64,000 nt of DNA. Source: Mesostigma viride (taxonomy: Eukaryota; Streptophyta; Mesostigmatophyceae; Mesostigmatales; Mesostigmataceae). The translations under genes and the position numbers were made by a program. The notes beneath the pieces are model-generated. The model was not told the origin of the DNA, searched no databases, and saw only the letters and a program-made list of their open reading frames with translations. Below, one piece after another: positions 39,458-51,100 of this stretch. The first letter of the stretch is position 1. The number at the start of each line of letters is the position of its first letter. The DNA is taken from NCBI GenBank assembly GCA_009746045.1, contig RPFO01000281.1:40250-104249 (forward strand), in the 5' to 3' direction.

Positions 39458-42400
39458 AATTAATTAATTAATTAGGAACATAACTCCGTTGGGAGTGTAT
39501 GTAGCACATATCCGGCCAGAGAAAGGGTATATGGCTTTTAATACATTCAAAGCTACTTCCTGCAAGGGTGGGAATGTAAACAACACTTGCTCTAAGTAGG
39601 TGCACCAAGGGCACCTGCACCACCACGATCTATCAAGCTCAACCCAGCAAGGGGAGCCGGCCTGTCATGGGGGGGGAAGATCACCATGGCTATACAAGAG
39701 CTAGGGCATGGCTTCTCATCAGAGAGTGACTCTCTGTATAGGCAGGGCTGAGCTAAATTCATCATCCATCATGGGGGACCCATTATAGGCAGGGCGTGGC
39801 TAAATTCTTAAACGCATCATCCATGGTCATTATGGGCGCACATGCGCTGGGACCGCGTGGTAGGCTGAGCCTTACTAATCTACTACACTACTGCTATATT
39901 CCCTAGACTGGGGGTGCTTGCCGAGGCTTGTGGTCGACGTGGATTACGCCGTCCCCCCGCCAGTAAACCCGTTTCCCGCCTGCGCTTTGCCGGAGCTGGA
40001 GGTAGGTCGGCCATAGCTCGCGTCGTCGTTGTTGCTGGGCCAGGATCAGGTCGTCGTCCAGCGTGAAAAGAGCTAGTCCTCGAGAGCTTCTTGCGGTTTT
40101 TAAGAAACAACAGCTTGTCCGCCATGTACTTAAAGGTGAGGAGCAGGGGCCGGGCCGGGCCGGCCTTACCCTGCGCGCGGGGAAGGCGGGCAGCCGACAT
40201 CCGCAGCTCACCAGTGATGTGCATGGGGGCAAGAATACGTTGCCGTGAGAAGAGTCGTCGAGGTCTCATCTGCAGGCTGGTCGAAGTGCTTGACGATGAC
40301 ATTGTGGCTGCGCGCGCTGGGTGCGGTCGCGGCCTCCTCGCGGAGGTCGAGGGCTTGTTGTGCCGCGATGGACGTGGAGGTGGTGGAGGTGGCGTGGTGC
40401 TTCAGCAGGTCCGCCCAGGTCTGGGTGGGAGGGGCATCGCCGGTTGGGCCAGCGGGGGCTGGCTTCAATGGCGGCAATGTCCTTCACCACCTGGGCGGTG
40501 ATGACTGCGGTGCATGTTCTGCATGCACTCCAGCGATGGCGATGGCGGTGTCCTTGAGGCGCTGGTCGATGTCGAGGAGCTGGGCCTTGAGGTCGGCGGT
40601 GGAGGTGGCAGTGGTGCCCAGTGGAGGTGGAGGCGAGGAGGGTGGAGGTGGCGGTGACGGTGGTGGAAATGCATGTGAGGGAGCTCAGCAGCCAGCGTGC
40701 CGCCCCGATTGCCGCCACATCTGTGGCAAGGGGGGTCACGTGCTGCTCGAAAGCTTCCTTAACCCATGGTCCGCCAAGCCATTTTAGGCACTTTCAGACC
40801 CCTGAAAATAAAAAAAAATCATAACTCATAGGCCACAACTCCAAATACCCCCAACCAAGATGCTACGAGTATCTACACTTCAAGGGCTTTCAGAATATGC
40901 ACTAATATCATGAGTCTAATCAGTCCTTTGGATGATACCTTCTGTCAAAGTGAGCCATAAGACGATCATTTTGAGCCAGTGACAGAAAAAGTATATCCCC
41001 CCATTTTTTTCAGGGGAGGGTCAGAAACCTCAAACCCAACATTGGACAATTTAGTTGGATAGTCCAATGGTGCTTTCCTTTGGTCAAACCACCCGGATAG
41101 CCCATTTGACCCATACAATGCCCGCGTTTACATGTGTGGCTTACGCGCACACAAACAGCCTACTATGCCATATCATACAATGAGGCAATATAATTGACCA
41201 CAATTGACTGCCAAATATGCTGGAATACAATTATGATGCCACCTTGCACTCACTGAACGGTATCCCGCCAAGAAATGCCCCAAAATGTGCAATATAATGG
41301 CTATAACACCTCCTTGAGCAGGCATGGAAAGCTGTTGCAATTACCACTAATGTATCCACCATGAGACATGTATAAATGTACGAGTTTCCATTCAAACAAC
41401 ACGAAAACGAATTGCCGTACCTGCCTCGATCATGACCTGGCCGGGTTCCGCTGGCCGATATGCTCATACGTCACGGATTCTAATGGTAGTGGCAGAGGCG
41501 GCCACAGCTGCTGTATCCATGCATCCATCATCATTACCATGTTGAACATCTATGCAAAGATGACGTCTAACGCGTCGACGTTCCCAGCAGATCCTGCAGC
41601 GGACTTCCGTAAAACAATGGAAGGCCCAGGCAGACGCAAGCTACCAAGAAACCAAAAAGAAACCGGCGATACCAACTGGGACTTCTTGTCTGATGGTGAC
41701 GACCAATACAGAGGTAATAACCACTGCGCATTTCCCCAGTTCCGTGAATCTGATCATTCTTGACGTACCAAAATAATGCATCACCGTTCAGGGGTCATCA
41801 TCTGACCCATTTCAAGCTGCGGAACCCAAAATTTTCACCAAAATGGCACGTTGACAGCCATATCTCGTATACGCGCGCTCAACGGTAAAAAATGTTAGCA
41901 AAAGTCACGTGACAGCTCTATGATGCACGTGGTATTTACTGGGCTATGGCGCAGTTACCTGCCCGACCTTGACATTTTCATTCATGCTGGGTCTGCCCTG
42001 GACCGTCGGACCAATTTACGTTACGTCACTTACGGCGGAGATCACGGATTTGCGCGGTATAGTTACGTGACGCGGGTTGCTATGCAAATGCATAGGTAGC
42101 ATCGGCGGACCATGGGTTAAGGAGGGTGCGGACGATGGCTTCAGTCGCGACGGTTGGAAGGGGAGCCCAGAGCTCGGCGTCAGAGCGCCCAAGGAGGGAG
42201 CAGAGCTAGGGCGAAGCGCTGGAGCCGGGGGCGTTTCATGCGCGGAATGAGATCAAGATCATCGGTTACGCCAGGAATGCCGTTGGCCGTTGGGCCAGCG
42301 GCCGCGGTTGTGGGAGATGAGGTGCAAGCACAGGGCTACAAGCGAGGCGTGCGTGCCTAAAAACACGTCTTCCATGAAGGCTCCCGGGGTTCGAGTCCAG

Positions 42401-42620
42401 AAGCCAGGTGCGTTGATTTCAAAGGCGATCTCGTCCCAGACTGTGCGGCTCGGCAGCCGGGCGACGTTGCGCTTGGTTTCAGGCGATGCAGATGGCGAGG
42501 CAAGCCCGTCGGGGGGCTGGGCCAACCACCAGTGCGTGACTAGTGTCACCGCTACCTTCCGGACCTGAGGGCGAAGCTGCAGCCGGAGCTGCAGATCGAC
42601 GTATTTTCATTGCCATCTGC
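39458..42620 (-). mobile_element. LINE-like ORF1-only element, copy 1, split by a piggyBac-like insertion
   Basis: The minus strand encodes a degraded ORF1-type nucleic-acid-binding protein: an N-terminal part around 42259-42549 (VFLGTHASLVALCLHLIS), then after the insertion at 40763-42116 a C-terminal part with RPLLLTFKYMADKLLFLKN, LDDDLILAQQQRRRELWP and YWRGDGVIHV. This order matches LINE ORF1 proteins with an RRM-like domain and basic C-terminal domain. The 3' end at 39458-39512 has the TTAATTAA tail and the ACTCC-CAAC-GGAGT stem-loop. No ORF2 lies between ORF1 and the 3' end, so the copy appears non-autonomous. Confidence 0.65.
40763..42116. mobile_element. piggyBac-like DNA transposon, 1354 bp, probably non-autonomous
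   Basis: Perfect 13-bp terminal inverted repeats CCCATGGTCCGCC (40763-40775 and 42104-42116, inverted) are flanked by TTAA on both sides (40759-40762 and 42117-42120). TTAA duplication with CCC-starting ends is the hallmark of the piggyBac superfamily. Removing the element and one TTAA rejoins the ORF1 coding region as in the homologous copy at 45.1-46.7 kb. The largest internal frame, 41368-41763 plus (131 codons), is not recognisable as a transposase. Confidence 0.75.
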
Positions 42621-42689
42621 CGTGAAGCTAGGGTGACAGTTTATATCAAAGGAATATATATTACAAATTTTCTACGAAGGAATTTTTCA

Positions 42690-43366
42690 TCCATTAAATG
42701 AAATTAAAATTAAACTATAACATGAATCCGTTGGGAGATTGAATTGAATTGTAACATAACTCCGTTAATTGGGAGTATATGTACATAGCACATATCCCTG
42801 AGAAGGGGTATATGGCCTATATAATACACTCGATCTGGGCTACTTCCTGCATTGAAGGGTAGGGTGTAGACTACCCCTGCTCTGGGTGCACACCACTATG
42901 AGTCTATGACTATATCCTACCACCTAACGAAAGGTACTAGCATGCATAGACTAGTAGGGGGGAAGATCAGCATGGCTAATAATACAAAGGCTAGCTAGGG
43001 CATGGCTTCTCTGCAGAGAGTAACTCCCTGCATGGGCACAGCATGGGCATGCAGAACAAGACGCGGTGGCAGAAGATTGTCAAGGCTCACACGCCCAACC
43101 CTGTGGGCAAGCCCCCTCCCCCCAAGAGGAGGAGGCGTTTTGACGAGTAGGGCAGTTAGGATTTTTCTAGACTAGATTAGCGTTAGGATAGTTAGATTAC
43201 GCGGCTCTCCCCTTTCCACCACCCATCAAGGAATATGTGCTACATGATCTCCCAACGGAGGCATGTTATAATTTAATTTAATTTAATTTAATGGGCACAG
43301 CATAATTAAATAAAGCTAGGCATCATCTGGAGTGTGGCACATCATAATAGGCACACATGTACATGG
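42690..43366 (-). mobile_element. LINE-like element, copy 2, 3' part, with nested insertion
   Basis: The 3' end (AT-rich tail, then TATAACATGAATCCGTTGGG and a second stem-loop TAACATAACTCCGTTAATTG) and the following ~300 bp match copy 1 at 39458-39760 (GGTATATGGC, GCTACTTCCTGCA, CTAGGGCATGGCTTCTC). It is interrupted by the plus-strand insertion at 43045-43290. The minus-strand body then continues to 43366 (CATCATCTGG, AATAGGCACACATGTACA), matching 45120-45175. Confidence 0.55.
43045..43290 (+). mobile_element. 5'-truncated LINE with 13-bp target-site duplication
   Basis: Direct repeats ATGGGCACAGCAT at 43032-43044 and 43291-43303 flank this 246-bp insert. It begins inside a coding frame (TRWQKIVKAHTPNPVGKPPP, then KRRRRFDE and stop), continues through a 3' UTR with TTAGGATTTTTCTAGACTAG, then the 3' stem-loop CTCC-CAAC-GGAG, and ends in an ATTTA tail. 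Related 3' ends lie at about 46910-47165 (minus) and 58310-58520 (plus). This is a textbook target-primed insertion. Confidence 0.8.
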
Positions 43367-43370
43367 TTAA

Positions 43371-45108
43371 CTCTTCAACCGTCTGGAGTGGCTGGAACCA
43401 CCAGAACGGACTGAGTTTGGGTATCTTTGTGCGCCTGAGAGTATCTAGCCTAAAAACATTTTCTGGCCCACCCTTGGAACCAAGCATGCTTTTATGTTGA
43501 ATGAAGTTGGGGAATTAATGTGGTTGGTCACATATCCATGCCCCATGCATGCTATAAATAGCACCCCCCCCAGGGGGGTGCGGTGCACATGGGGTTGGAG
43601 ACATATATAATGCATTATAGACCATTTACACAAATCAGATGGCCCTGGCCTTTTAAAGGCAGTTTATTAGGATCACAGGCATGCCATCAATGCATTCACA
43701 GCATGAAATGTCACAGAACTGCACATGCTAGCTATAGCAAACAGCCCAAAATAGCTCAGACCGTTATAACGGTGCAACTTATTTTGGGACAGTTGCTAGT
43801 TCTGCCGTATAGGTTTCCTATCCCAAAGTGGCACAAAACAACAACTAGATGGCCACAAAAGCAATGCCAACACCATGCATGTCCAGCATATAAGACACAA
43901 GCTCATGCTATACAATAGGTGTAAGGCTCATATCAAGGCCTAAAGCGCGCGTACAAAGGGTGGCAAGGAGCTACATCACTAACACACCCAATGAACGACA
44001 AAACACCTCTATGTTCTTGGAAACAATGAATGATACAATAGGAATAAGTTGGTATAATGCTCCCATGCAAACAGGTTATGGGTATCTCCACGATTTTCAC
44101 ATGCAATGGATGCAAAACAAGAAGGTGGGCGTTGGCCAGCAAAACAAGAAGCCACGCCTAACACTGGTCAGAAAAGAACTTGTCTCCCGGCCGGGTGCTT
44201 GACCAAGGAAAAGCATTGGGTAATCAACGTTACCATATTAGTGACCGATAACAATCGTTACCTCGCTATTTCCGTTGCAGCATCAGCTAACGGTGACCAA
44301 ACATGGTCCAAAATCTGCTTGACCTGATGGTATTCCCCAACCATGACAAGCCGATGCGTAGAGGCAGCAAAACAACAAAAAGACAATCACAACCCCTCGG
44401 TAATAACTCTGATATTAGCTTTAAACGATAATACAACTATATACGGCTAATAGAACACGCTTGGAGGCTAGAACGTACCAGGTCGGTACAGCAGATTACC
44501 TTTCTTGCGCGAGCCAGCACGCCAGAGTAATGGACGTAGCCTCGAGCCTTTACTGGCTGCCAATGCTAATAAATCTTGTTGGGAACAACGTACTAAATTG
44601 ATCGATGCGCAGATGTCTGGGAAAATTCGGCCTAGCAACATGCAGCACTCGCACCATCACTGCCTGGCCGCTAACGTCATTTGCTGCGCCGACCAGCACC
44701 CCGAGACCCATCTACGCATCTCCGAACCTTCCATGGCTAGGGATATTCAATTTTTAGGATCTAAGGATCATGCCTACAAAATTTGAGTCCAATACGTCAA
44801 GCCATTCTCTCGTACCAGTCAGTTCTTTGCACCGCCATAGCCGTGCGCGTCAATATTTTTCCTGCACGTCGCTCCCGTTGGACCATGGTACCCCCCTATA
44901 ACTTTGCTCAAGCATATCTCCCTGGCCAGGTGTCCAAAGTACGGTCTGAAGTGCTCTACGGAAAGCTGACGTCTAGATCTTTCGATCCCCCCAGGTTTGA
45001 CCGTTAAATTATTATTGGCGCGGCGCCTGGTAGGCGCACAAACTCAGTCCGTTAGAGTGGTAGGACTTCAACTGGTACCACGAAAACGGCGCGAGAACGG
45101 AATAAGAG
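43371..45108. mobile_element. TTAA-flanked element with subterminal inverted repeats
   Basis: TTAA at 43367-43370 and 45109-45112 flanks a 1738-bp segment whose outer bases are CTCTT in inverted orientation. A perfect 15-bp inverted repeat AACGGACTGAGTTTG lies at 43405-43419 and 45039-45053, followed on both sides by TGTGCGCCT-like sequence. Similar TTAA targeting suggests another piggyBac-like or MITE family, but the extreme termini are short and unlike CCC. The internal frame at 44505-44786 is unrecognised. Homologous LINE sequence lies on both outer flanks. Confidence 0.45.
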
Positions 45109-45112
45109 TTAA

Positions 45113-46750
45113 ATAATGCTGAGGCATCAGCTGGTATAGGGGGCCCATAATAGGCGTAGTTACATGTACAAGGCCCCGGCTAGCGGGCCTTACTATTCTA
45201 CACTACTACTGCTTTATTCCCCTAAGCTGGGCTGTCTGCATGGAGGTGCTGGGGCCGCGGGGGTCGCCTCAGTGCCAGGGCTTGTGGCCGACGTGCAGTG
45301 TAGATGGCCGCCCCCAATTTCCGTACACCGGCTTCCCCGCCGCGGTCTGCCGGAGCTGGAGGTAGGTCGGCCATTATTAGCTCCCGTCGCCGGTGTTGCT
45401 GCGCCTGGGTCAAGTCATCGTCTGCAGGGTGAAGGGAGTCAGTTCTCGAGCCGGCCGCTTGCGGCGCGTCTGAGGATAGAAATCAGTCTTGTCCGCCGGG
45501 TTCTTAAAGGTGAGAAGATTAAGCGGGGGCGCCCCTGCATGCCTTACCCCGCGCGCGCGGGGAAGACGGTGGGCAACCAGCTCAAGCTCACCAGTAAGGC
45601 CCTGCATATATGCGACCAAGGATTTCTCTCTCAAACGCACGTGGAAGCTTCTCAGAATTCTCACCTTCCATGCACCAGGTCGAAGTTCTTGACGATGACG
45701 TTGAAGCTGCGCTTGGCGAGGTCGGCCTCCTCGCGGACTCCGCGAGGGGCCTCAGGTCGAGCGTCTGCTGCTGGAGCTGTGCTGCGACGGTGGAGGTGGT
45801 GGAGGTGGTGTATTGCTTAAGCAAGTCCGCCCAGATCTGGGTGGAAGGAGCAGCGCGGGGGCTGGCTTGGCGGCAATGTCCTTCACCGCCTGGCCGCGGT
45901 GAGGCGGTTGCGGTGTTTTGCAGGACCTCAATGGCGATGGCGTTGTCCTTGAGGCGGTGGTCGATGTCGCGGAGCTGGGAGGTGATGGCGTCAGAGGTGA
46001 GGGTGGTGGCGGTGGAGGAGGCGAGGAGGGTGCATGCCGGAGCTGGACTGCCGCGGTGGAGATGGTGGAGAGTAGGGGCCGGAGCTCGGCAGTCAGCGTG
46101 CTGCCCATGGCCGCCACACAGTATGTCTGCAGCGAGGGGGGCCATCATTGCACGTGCTGCGCGAGGGCCTCCTCAAGGAAAGCGCGGATGGAGGATTCGG
46201 TCAAGGTGGTGGTGAGGGGCTGGGGGGGGCAGAGCTCCGTGATGGAGCGGCCAAGGAGGGAGAAGAGGGCACGTTGCTGAAGGTGGGGGCGGCGGAGGGG
46301 GAGGATGGCGTCGAAGTTGTCGGTGCATGCGCTTCTGGAAAGCATCGACGAGGCGACCCTCAGTGGTGGAAGAGCTGCTTGCACAGTTCAAGAAGCGAGG
46401 CGTGCGATCCCCAGAACACGTAGCTCATGGGATCTTGTCGTGGTTGAGCTTGTCAAAAAAGCCGGGCTGGCTGGCGTCAAAGTCTAACTCTTCCCATGCA
46501 GCTCGGCCCGGCAGGGCGACTGCGCTTGGGTTCAGGCGACGCTGCGGCCATGGGCGAGGCGAGCCCGGGAGGGGGCTAGGCGACCACTATGTAGGGCTTG
46601 GCTAGTGGCGCCGCTGCCTTCTGGGCCGGAGGGCGAAGCTGCAGCCGGAGCTGCAGACGTATTTTCTTCAGGGCTGAGCGCAGCCGCCAGGCTGCGTTGC
46701 GCGGAGGAGCGTTTGCTCGCCATGTATTGCGTGATAGCTTCGGAAAATTA
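45113..46750 (-). mobile_element. LINE-like ORF1-only element, copy 3
   Basis: Minus-strand homologue of copy 1 without the piggyBac insertion. Its ORF1 remnants include YVFWGSHASLLELCKQL (about 46400), a proline/threonine-rich middle, then VAHRLPRARGV, NLLTFKNPADK, QAQQHRRREL and MADLPPAPADR. Frame changes between these pieces show decay. Lower-coordinate flank (ACTACTACTGCTTTATTCCC) matches 39885 onwards of copy 1. Confidence 0.6.
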
Positions 46751-46909
46751 TATCAGCGAGTGCGTCTTAGAAAGACGAAGCGATTGTGATCTTGACAGCC
46801 GAATTCGGTGCCCAAACGTCAAAGTTATGAGCTCCGCCGTCTGACAGCTATCAAGGAGACAACCAGCGCAGTCAGCTATGGCTACCTCGTGGGTCGTGGC
46901 TGGATACAG

Positions 46910-47165
46910 GCCTTGTTGGGAGATCATGTTGGGAGATGATCATGTAGCACATATTCCTAAATGCTGGATGGATGGAGGTGCATGGGCAAAGCCGCGAAGC
47001 TGAACTAATCTAACTCTAAGCTAATCTAATCTAGAAAACCCTAACTATTCTACTCAGGCAAAGCGCCCCTTCCCGCTAGCTTGGGGGGGGCCGGGGAGCT
47101 TGCCCACAGGGGCTGGCGTATATGAGCCTGGACAATCGTCTTCCACCTCTTCTTGTTCTGCATAG
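46910..47165 (-). mobile_element. LINE 3' end relic with conserved basic ORF tail
   Basis: The minus strand encodes MQNKKRWKTIVQAHIRQPLW, ending at 47050-47056, homologous to the tail NKTRWQKIVKAHTPNPVGK at 43050-43150. It is followed by the same 3' UTR (TTTTCTAGATTAGATTAGCT) and ATGTGCTACATGATC plus the stem-loop region. The 5' part is missing. Confidence 0.6.
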
Positions 47166-47419
47166 CAGTCCAAGCAAGAGAGCTAGAGGGAGTGAATGCG
47201 ATGTTCGTGAATGCGATGTTCATGAATGCGATGTTCATGTGCACATGGAGCTGGGACCACTATGTCGGCCAGCAACTTTTCATCCATGCCCGGAGCTTTA
47301 TTTGTCGTTCATGCCGTGCACAACAGCATAGGCCTCGCAAGGGCGCTACACCTTTGATCAGGATATCAAGGCCGGGGGTTGGATGGGCCAGACTGTCAGC
47401 TCAGTCTGATGAGGATAAA

Positions 47420-47580
47420 TTAATTAACTAATTAGTTAATTAATGAAGTGAGTTAAGTAACTAATTAATTACTTAATTAATTACTTATAAACACGTGCTC
47501 GATCCCGTTGGGGATCGTCGATCACGGAGCACCAGCTAGAGTGCTTCAATGTACTGATCCCAGATCGAGTGCACCACTAG
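47420..47580 (-). repeat. TTAATTAA-tailed retroelement 3' end with covarying stem-loop
   Basis: A long TTAATTAA-type tail is followed on the plus strand by GTGCTCGATCCCGTTGGGGA. On the minus strand this folds as GATCCC-CAAC-GGGATC, a stem that differs from other copies yet stays paired with the same CAAC loop. No coding region is attached. Confidence 0.55.
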
Positions 47581-47589
47581 GAGTTAATT

Positions 47590-48070
47590 TTACGGGGCGT
47601 AAACGCCCCGGTTGAGGTTACCGGGGCGGTTACTGGCCAGTAACCATGTACGTTTAAGGTTACCGGCCAGGTTACCGGCCGGTAACCCGGAGTGCAACAG
47701 ACTAAATACCGGCCGGTAATGGTTACCGGGCGGTATTAGTTACCGGAACGTTTACTGGGCGGTAACTTTTACCGGAGCCGTAACCATGCCCGTAACCTAT
47801 CTGGGTTACGGTCATGGTTACGGCCCAAGTTGAAGTTACCGGGCGGTAAACTGGTATGGTAACGGGACCAGTTCTGAGAACCGGGATGGGTTACCGGCAT
47901 GGTTACGGGACCAGTTCTGATAACCGGGCCTGGCTACTGGCCTGGTTACGGGTCCGTCAACCGTCCCGTAACCTGCAGTAGTTACGGCCCAGTAGTTGAC
48001 CCTGGTTACTGCGGTGGTTACGGGGCCGGTTATGCCCCAGTAATATTAGTAACCCATGCCTACAACGCAG
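47590..48070. repeat. GGTTACCGG/CCGGTAACC palindromic repeat region
   Basis: About 480 bp dense in GTTACCGG, CCGGTAAC and variants (GTTACGGGNC, GTTACTGG) in both orientations, with many short inverted pairs such as TTACCGGCCGGTAA. No fixed unit length is apparent. It ends where the 5'-truncated LINE begins. Confidence 0.85.
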
Positions 48071-48101
48071 CCTGTCCGGGTTATGGCCCCGAATTCTAAA
48101 A

Positions 48102-51100
48102 TGCAATACCGATCATTGCCGATGGATGCAAGCCGGCCTACAACATGTACTGCAACTTTCTAAGAAATACACTGCTGAGCTTAGACAACAGAAAGGCCAT
48201 GAATACCGATGTTACGAACGTATTGTCAATCGTCTACAACTTAAGCAAACACTCACTACTTATGACATGGCGAAAATGCAACAAGCCCAGCTAGCCTTGG
48301 ACAAACTACGATACGAAAGACACGCTAACGCCATAGATGCGGAAAACCTTTGGTGGCACACAACGGGGGAAAAAATGAATAAAGAATATTTTGCACTCCT
48401 CCCGAAGCAACGAACACACACGCTGATAACTGAAATTCACGACGACCAGGGCATCCACACCGACACCCATTCCATACTAAACAGCGGTCATCAATATTTT
48501 ACGAAGCTATTCCGAAGTAAACCGCACCCTCAAGCACCTCAAGCTATCCACCAAGTCCTTCAGGCGATACCACGGCGCCTCACCACCACGCAGCAGCAAG
48601 AACTAGATCAGACACCCACACAAGCTGAGACACAGGCTGCTATGCTCAAAATCAAACTCGGTAGTGCACCCGGAGTGGACGGCATCCCTGTAGAATTTTG
48701 GAGGAAGTTTTGGCCCGACCTTTCTGCCGGCTTTTACAAATGCGTCCTCGAAGTATGGCGCACAGGTATCGTCCCTGGCAACTGGGCAGAAACCGCACTA
48801 ATCCTCATATTTAAAAAGGGGTCTAAAACTCAATGGCAAAACTACCGTCCCATACGACTACTCACGGTTGCGTACAAAATCATCAGTAAAATACTACAAC
48901 TACGCATTTACACAGTACTCGACGACCTAATCGGTCCGGAACAAGTCGGCTTCCGCGCTAACCTACACATAAACGATAGCATTACCATGCTTATGGACAT
49001 AGTGGAAAAAGCGTGGCGCCACAACATACTCGGCATCATACTATTCTGGGATTTCAAAAAAGCTTTTGACCGCATGTGTTGGGACTACCTCGAGAAGACA
49101 TTGCGCGGTTTCGGATTTGGGGCACTTTCACGCATGTCACCATCGGTATGATTAAATCGCTCTCATGGACCCTACTCCTAAACGGGCACTTCTCACGCAC
49201 AGGCACTAGCTCTAGGTCACTCCCACAAGGCGACTGCATGTCCCCGCTCCTGTTTCTTCTTGCGCATGCCGGGCTGTTCTTTTTGCACGCTCGCGACAAC
49301 AGGATCAGGGGCTTCCCCATCCAAGGTAAACCGCGAGGTTTGTTCCAAACTGCTTATGTTGATGACACCACTAATGTCTGCACCTCCACTACCGATGTGC
49401 ATGCTATCATGGAGAATATCACGACATACTCTATGGCCTCTCAACAGCGGTGTAACGTGCAAAAGTCCACGGGGCTGCACATCGGGAGAGGATCCTCCCC
49501 CCGCTTATCACTCCCTAATCTGCCTGTGACATGGGTCCAGCCAGACGGTCACCACCTATTACACAACTGCCCTATCGGTTGCACTATGGATGGACGTCTT
49601 GCTGAACACCCCACCTTTTTGTATGACAACACAACACACAGTGGCAAACTCACAGGCATGCTCCAAGCGGCATCAAGATGGGCAGCGGTTCCCCGTCTCA
49701 GCCTACGGGGCAGGGTCCTCATCACCAACCAAATGTTATTCTCCAAAGTGCTCTACTACTGCCAAGGTCACCCACCTAACGAGTACACCACCAAGATCAT
49801 CCAACGAATCGGCAGCAATTTTGTTTGGAAACAGCAGGGTATCATAACACACACGGTGCCGGGATGGATCGATCGGGACATGTCCTATATGCCATGGGTT
49901 CAAGGAGGCTTGGGCTTACATAATATGGAGTGGCGCTTATGGTCAGTGTACACCAAACAGATCCTAACCGCTTTCATAGGCGTAAACGCACACCCTGGTT
50001 GTATGTTGGCACAAGAAGCTTTCGCCACAACCTATACCCACAACAATGGTACATCATGGCACTTGGGGGCAGCAATACTTACATGTGCGCTCACTTCGTA
50101 TAAAGGCTTATCATGGTACTGGGCACGTATGTGGAAAGGTTATAAGAACCTAAAACCGGACAGAATTGCTCACCCTACCACGCGGGAAGAGGTGGCACGC
50201 CAACCATTATATTTCAATGATTTGCTGCGCGATAGTGAGCATAATGTGTTTGGTGTTTTAAGCGGCCGCAACCCATATGAGGGCTTTTTGACGGCCAACC
50301 CGCCGGTTACGCGAATCATCGATTTATACGCGGCTGACGGTGACCGATATCGCCTCCTAACATACACGGAAATCAGTGCGTGGATCGCAAACATGCCCAG
50401 CCGACCAGCTTGGGACAACCTTCTACAAGCAATTCCCGCAGGATGGCATACCCTCATGACAACCCCACGCAAACCCCTACAAGTCGGGGAATGGGTGAGC
50501 TATTACCCGGATCGCGACACGTCCATACATAAGGGCTGCATCGTTGCGGTCGCGTCGACGGGCGTTACCATACAATTGCTCCAGGAGACACCCGACGGTC
50601 AAGGACTTCTCGGCAAATTGATTACATCGTACGCCTACATTCCAGCATTTCAATGTCACCGCATTCGAGTGGTCCCGTGGTCACTGTCACAGGCGTGCAT
50701 GTTACCCTTGGACCCCACCACAGTGATACGCGACACCACATGGCTACATGTTGGCAAGGGGCGACTGGACACGCTTGCTCTAGACCCGCTAGAATTTGGG
50801 TGGGTCCTCACATCTGGCGGCACCCCCATGACGAAGTGCCTTTTCGAGTACACGGCAGACTGGGGATACCGGCTACTTCTACATAAAAATCATAGGATGC
50901 ACCCGGGTCGCCTGCGCTGGCACCCCGAGTGGCCGGGCTACACCTGGATCAAGAACATTACCTTGGCAGTTGATCACCCATTGGTTGACAAACGGGCCAC
51001 CGACGTCCAGCACCTGCTTATGCATCGGGCCATCGGGGTCAATTCCCAATTGCACCACCGGTACTCCCACGCGGCGGCGTGCTTATGCAACTTTCCAGAT

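Noticed and set aside
49054-49320. Minus-strand ORFs across the reverse transcriptase
   Set aside because: Antisense shadows of the RT coding sequence.
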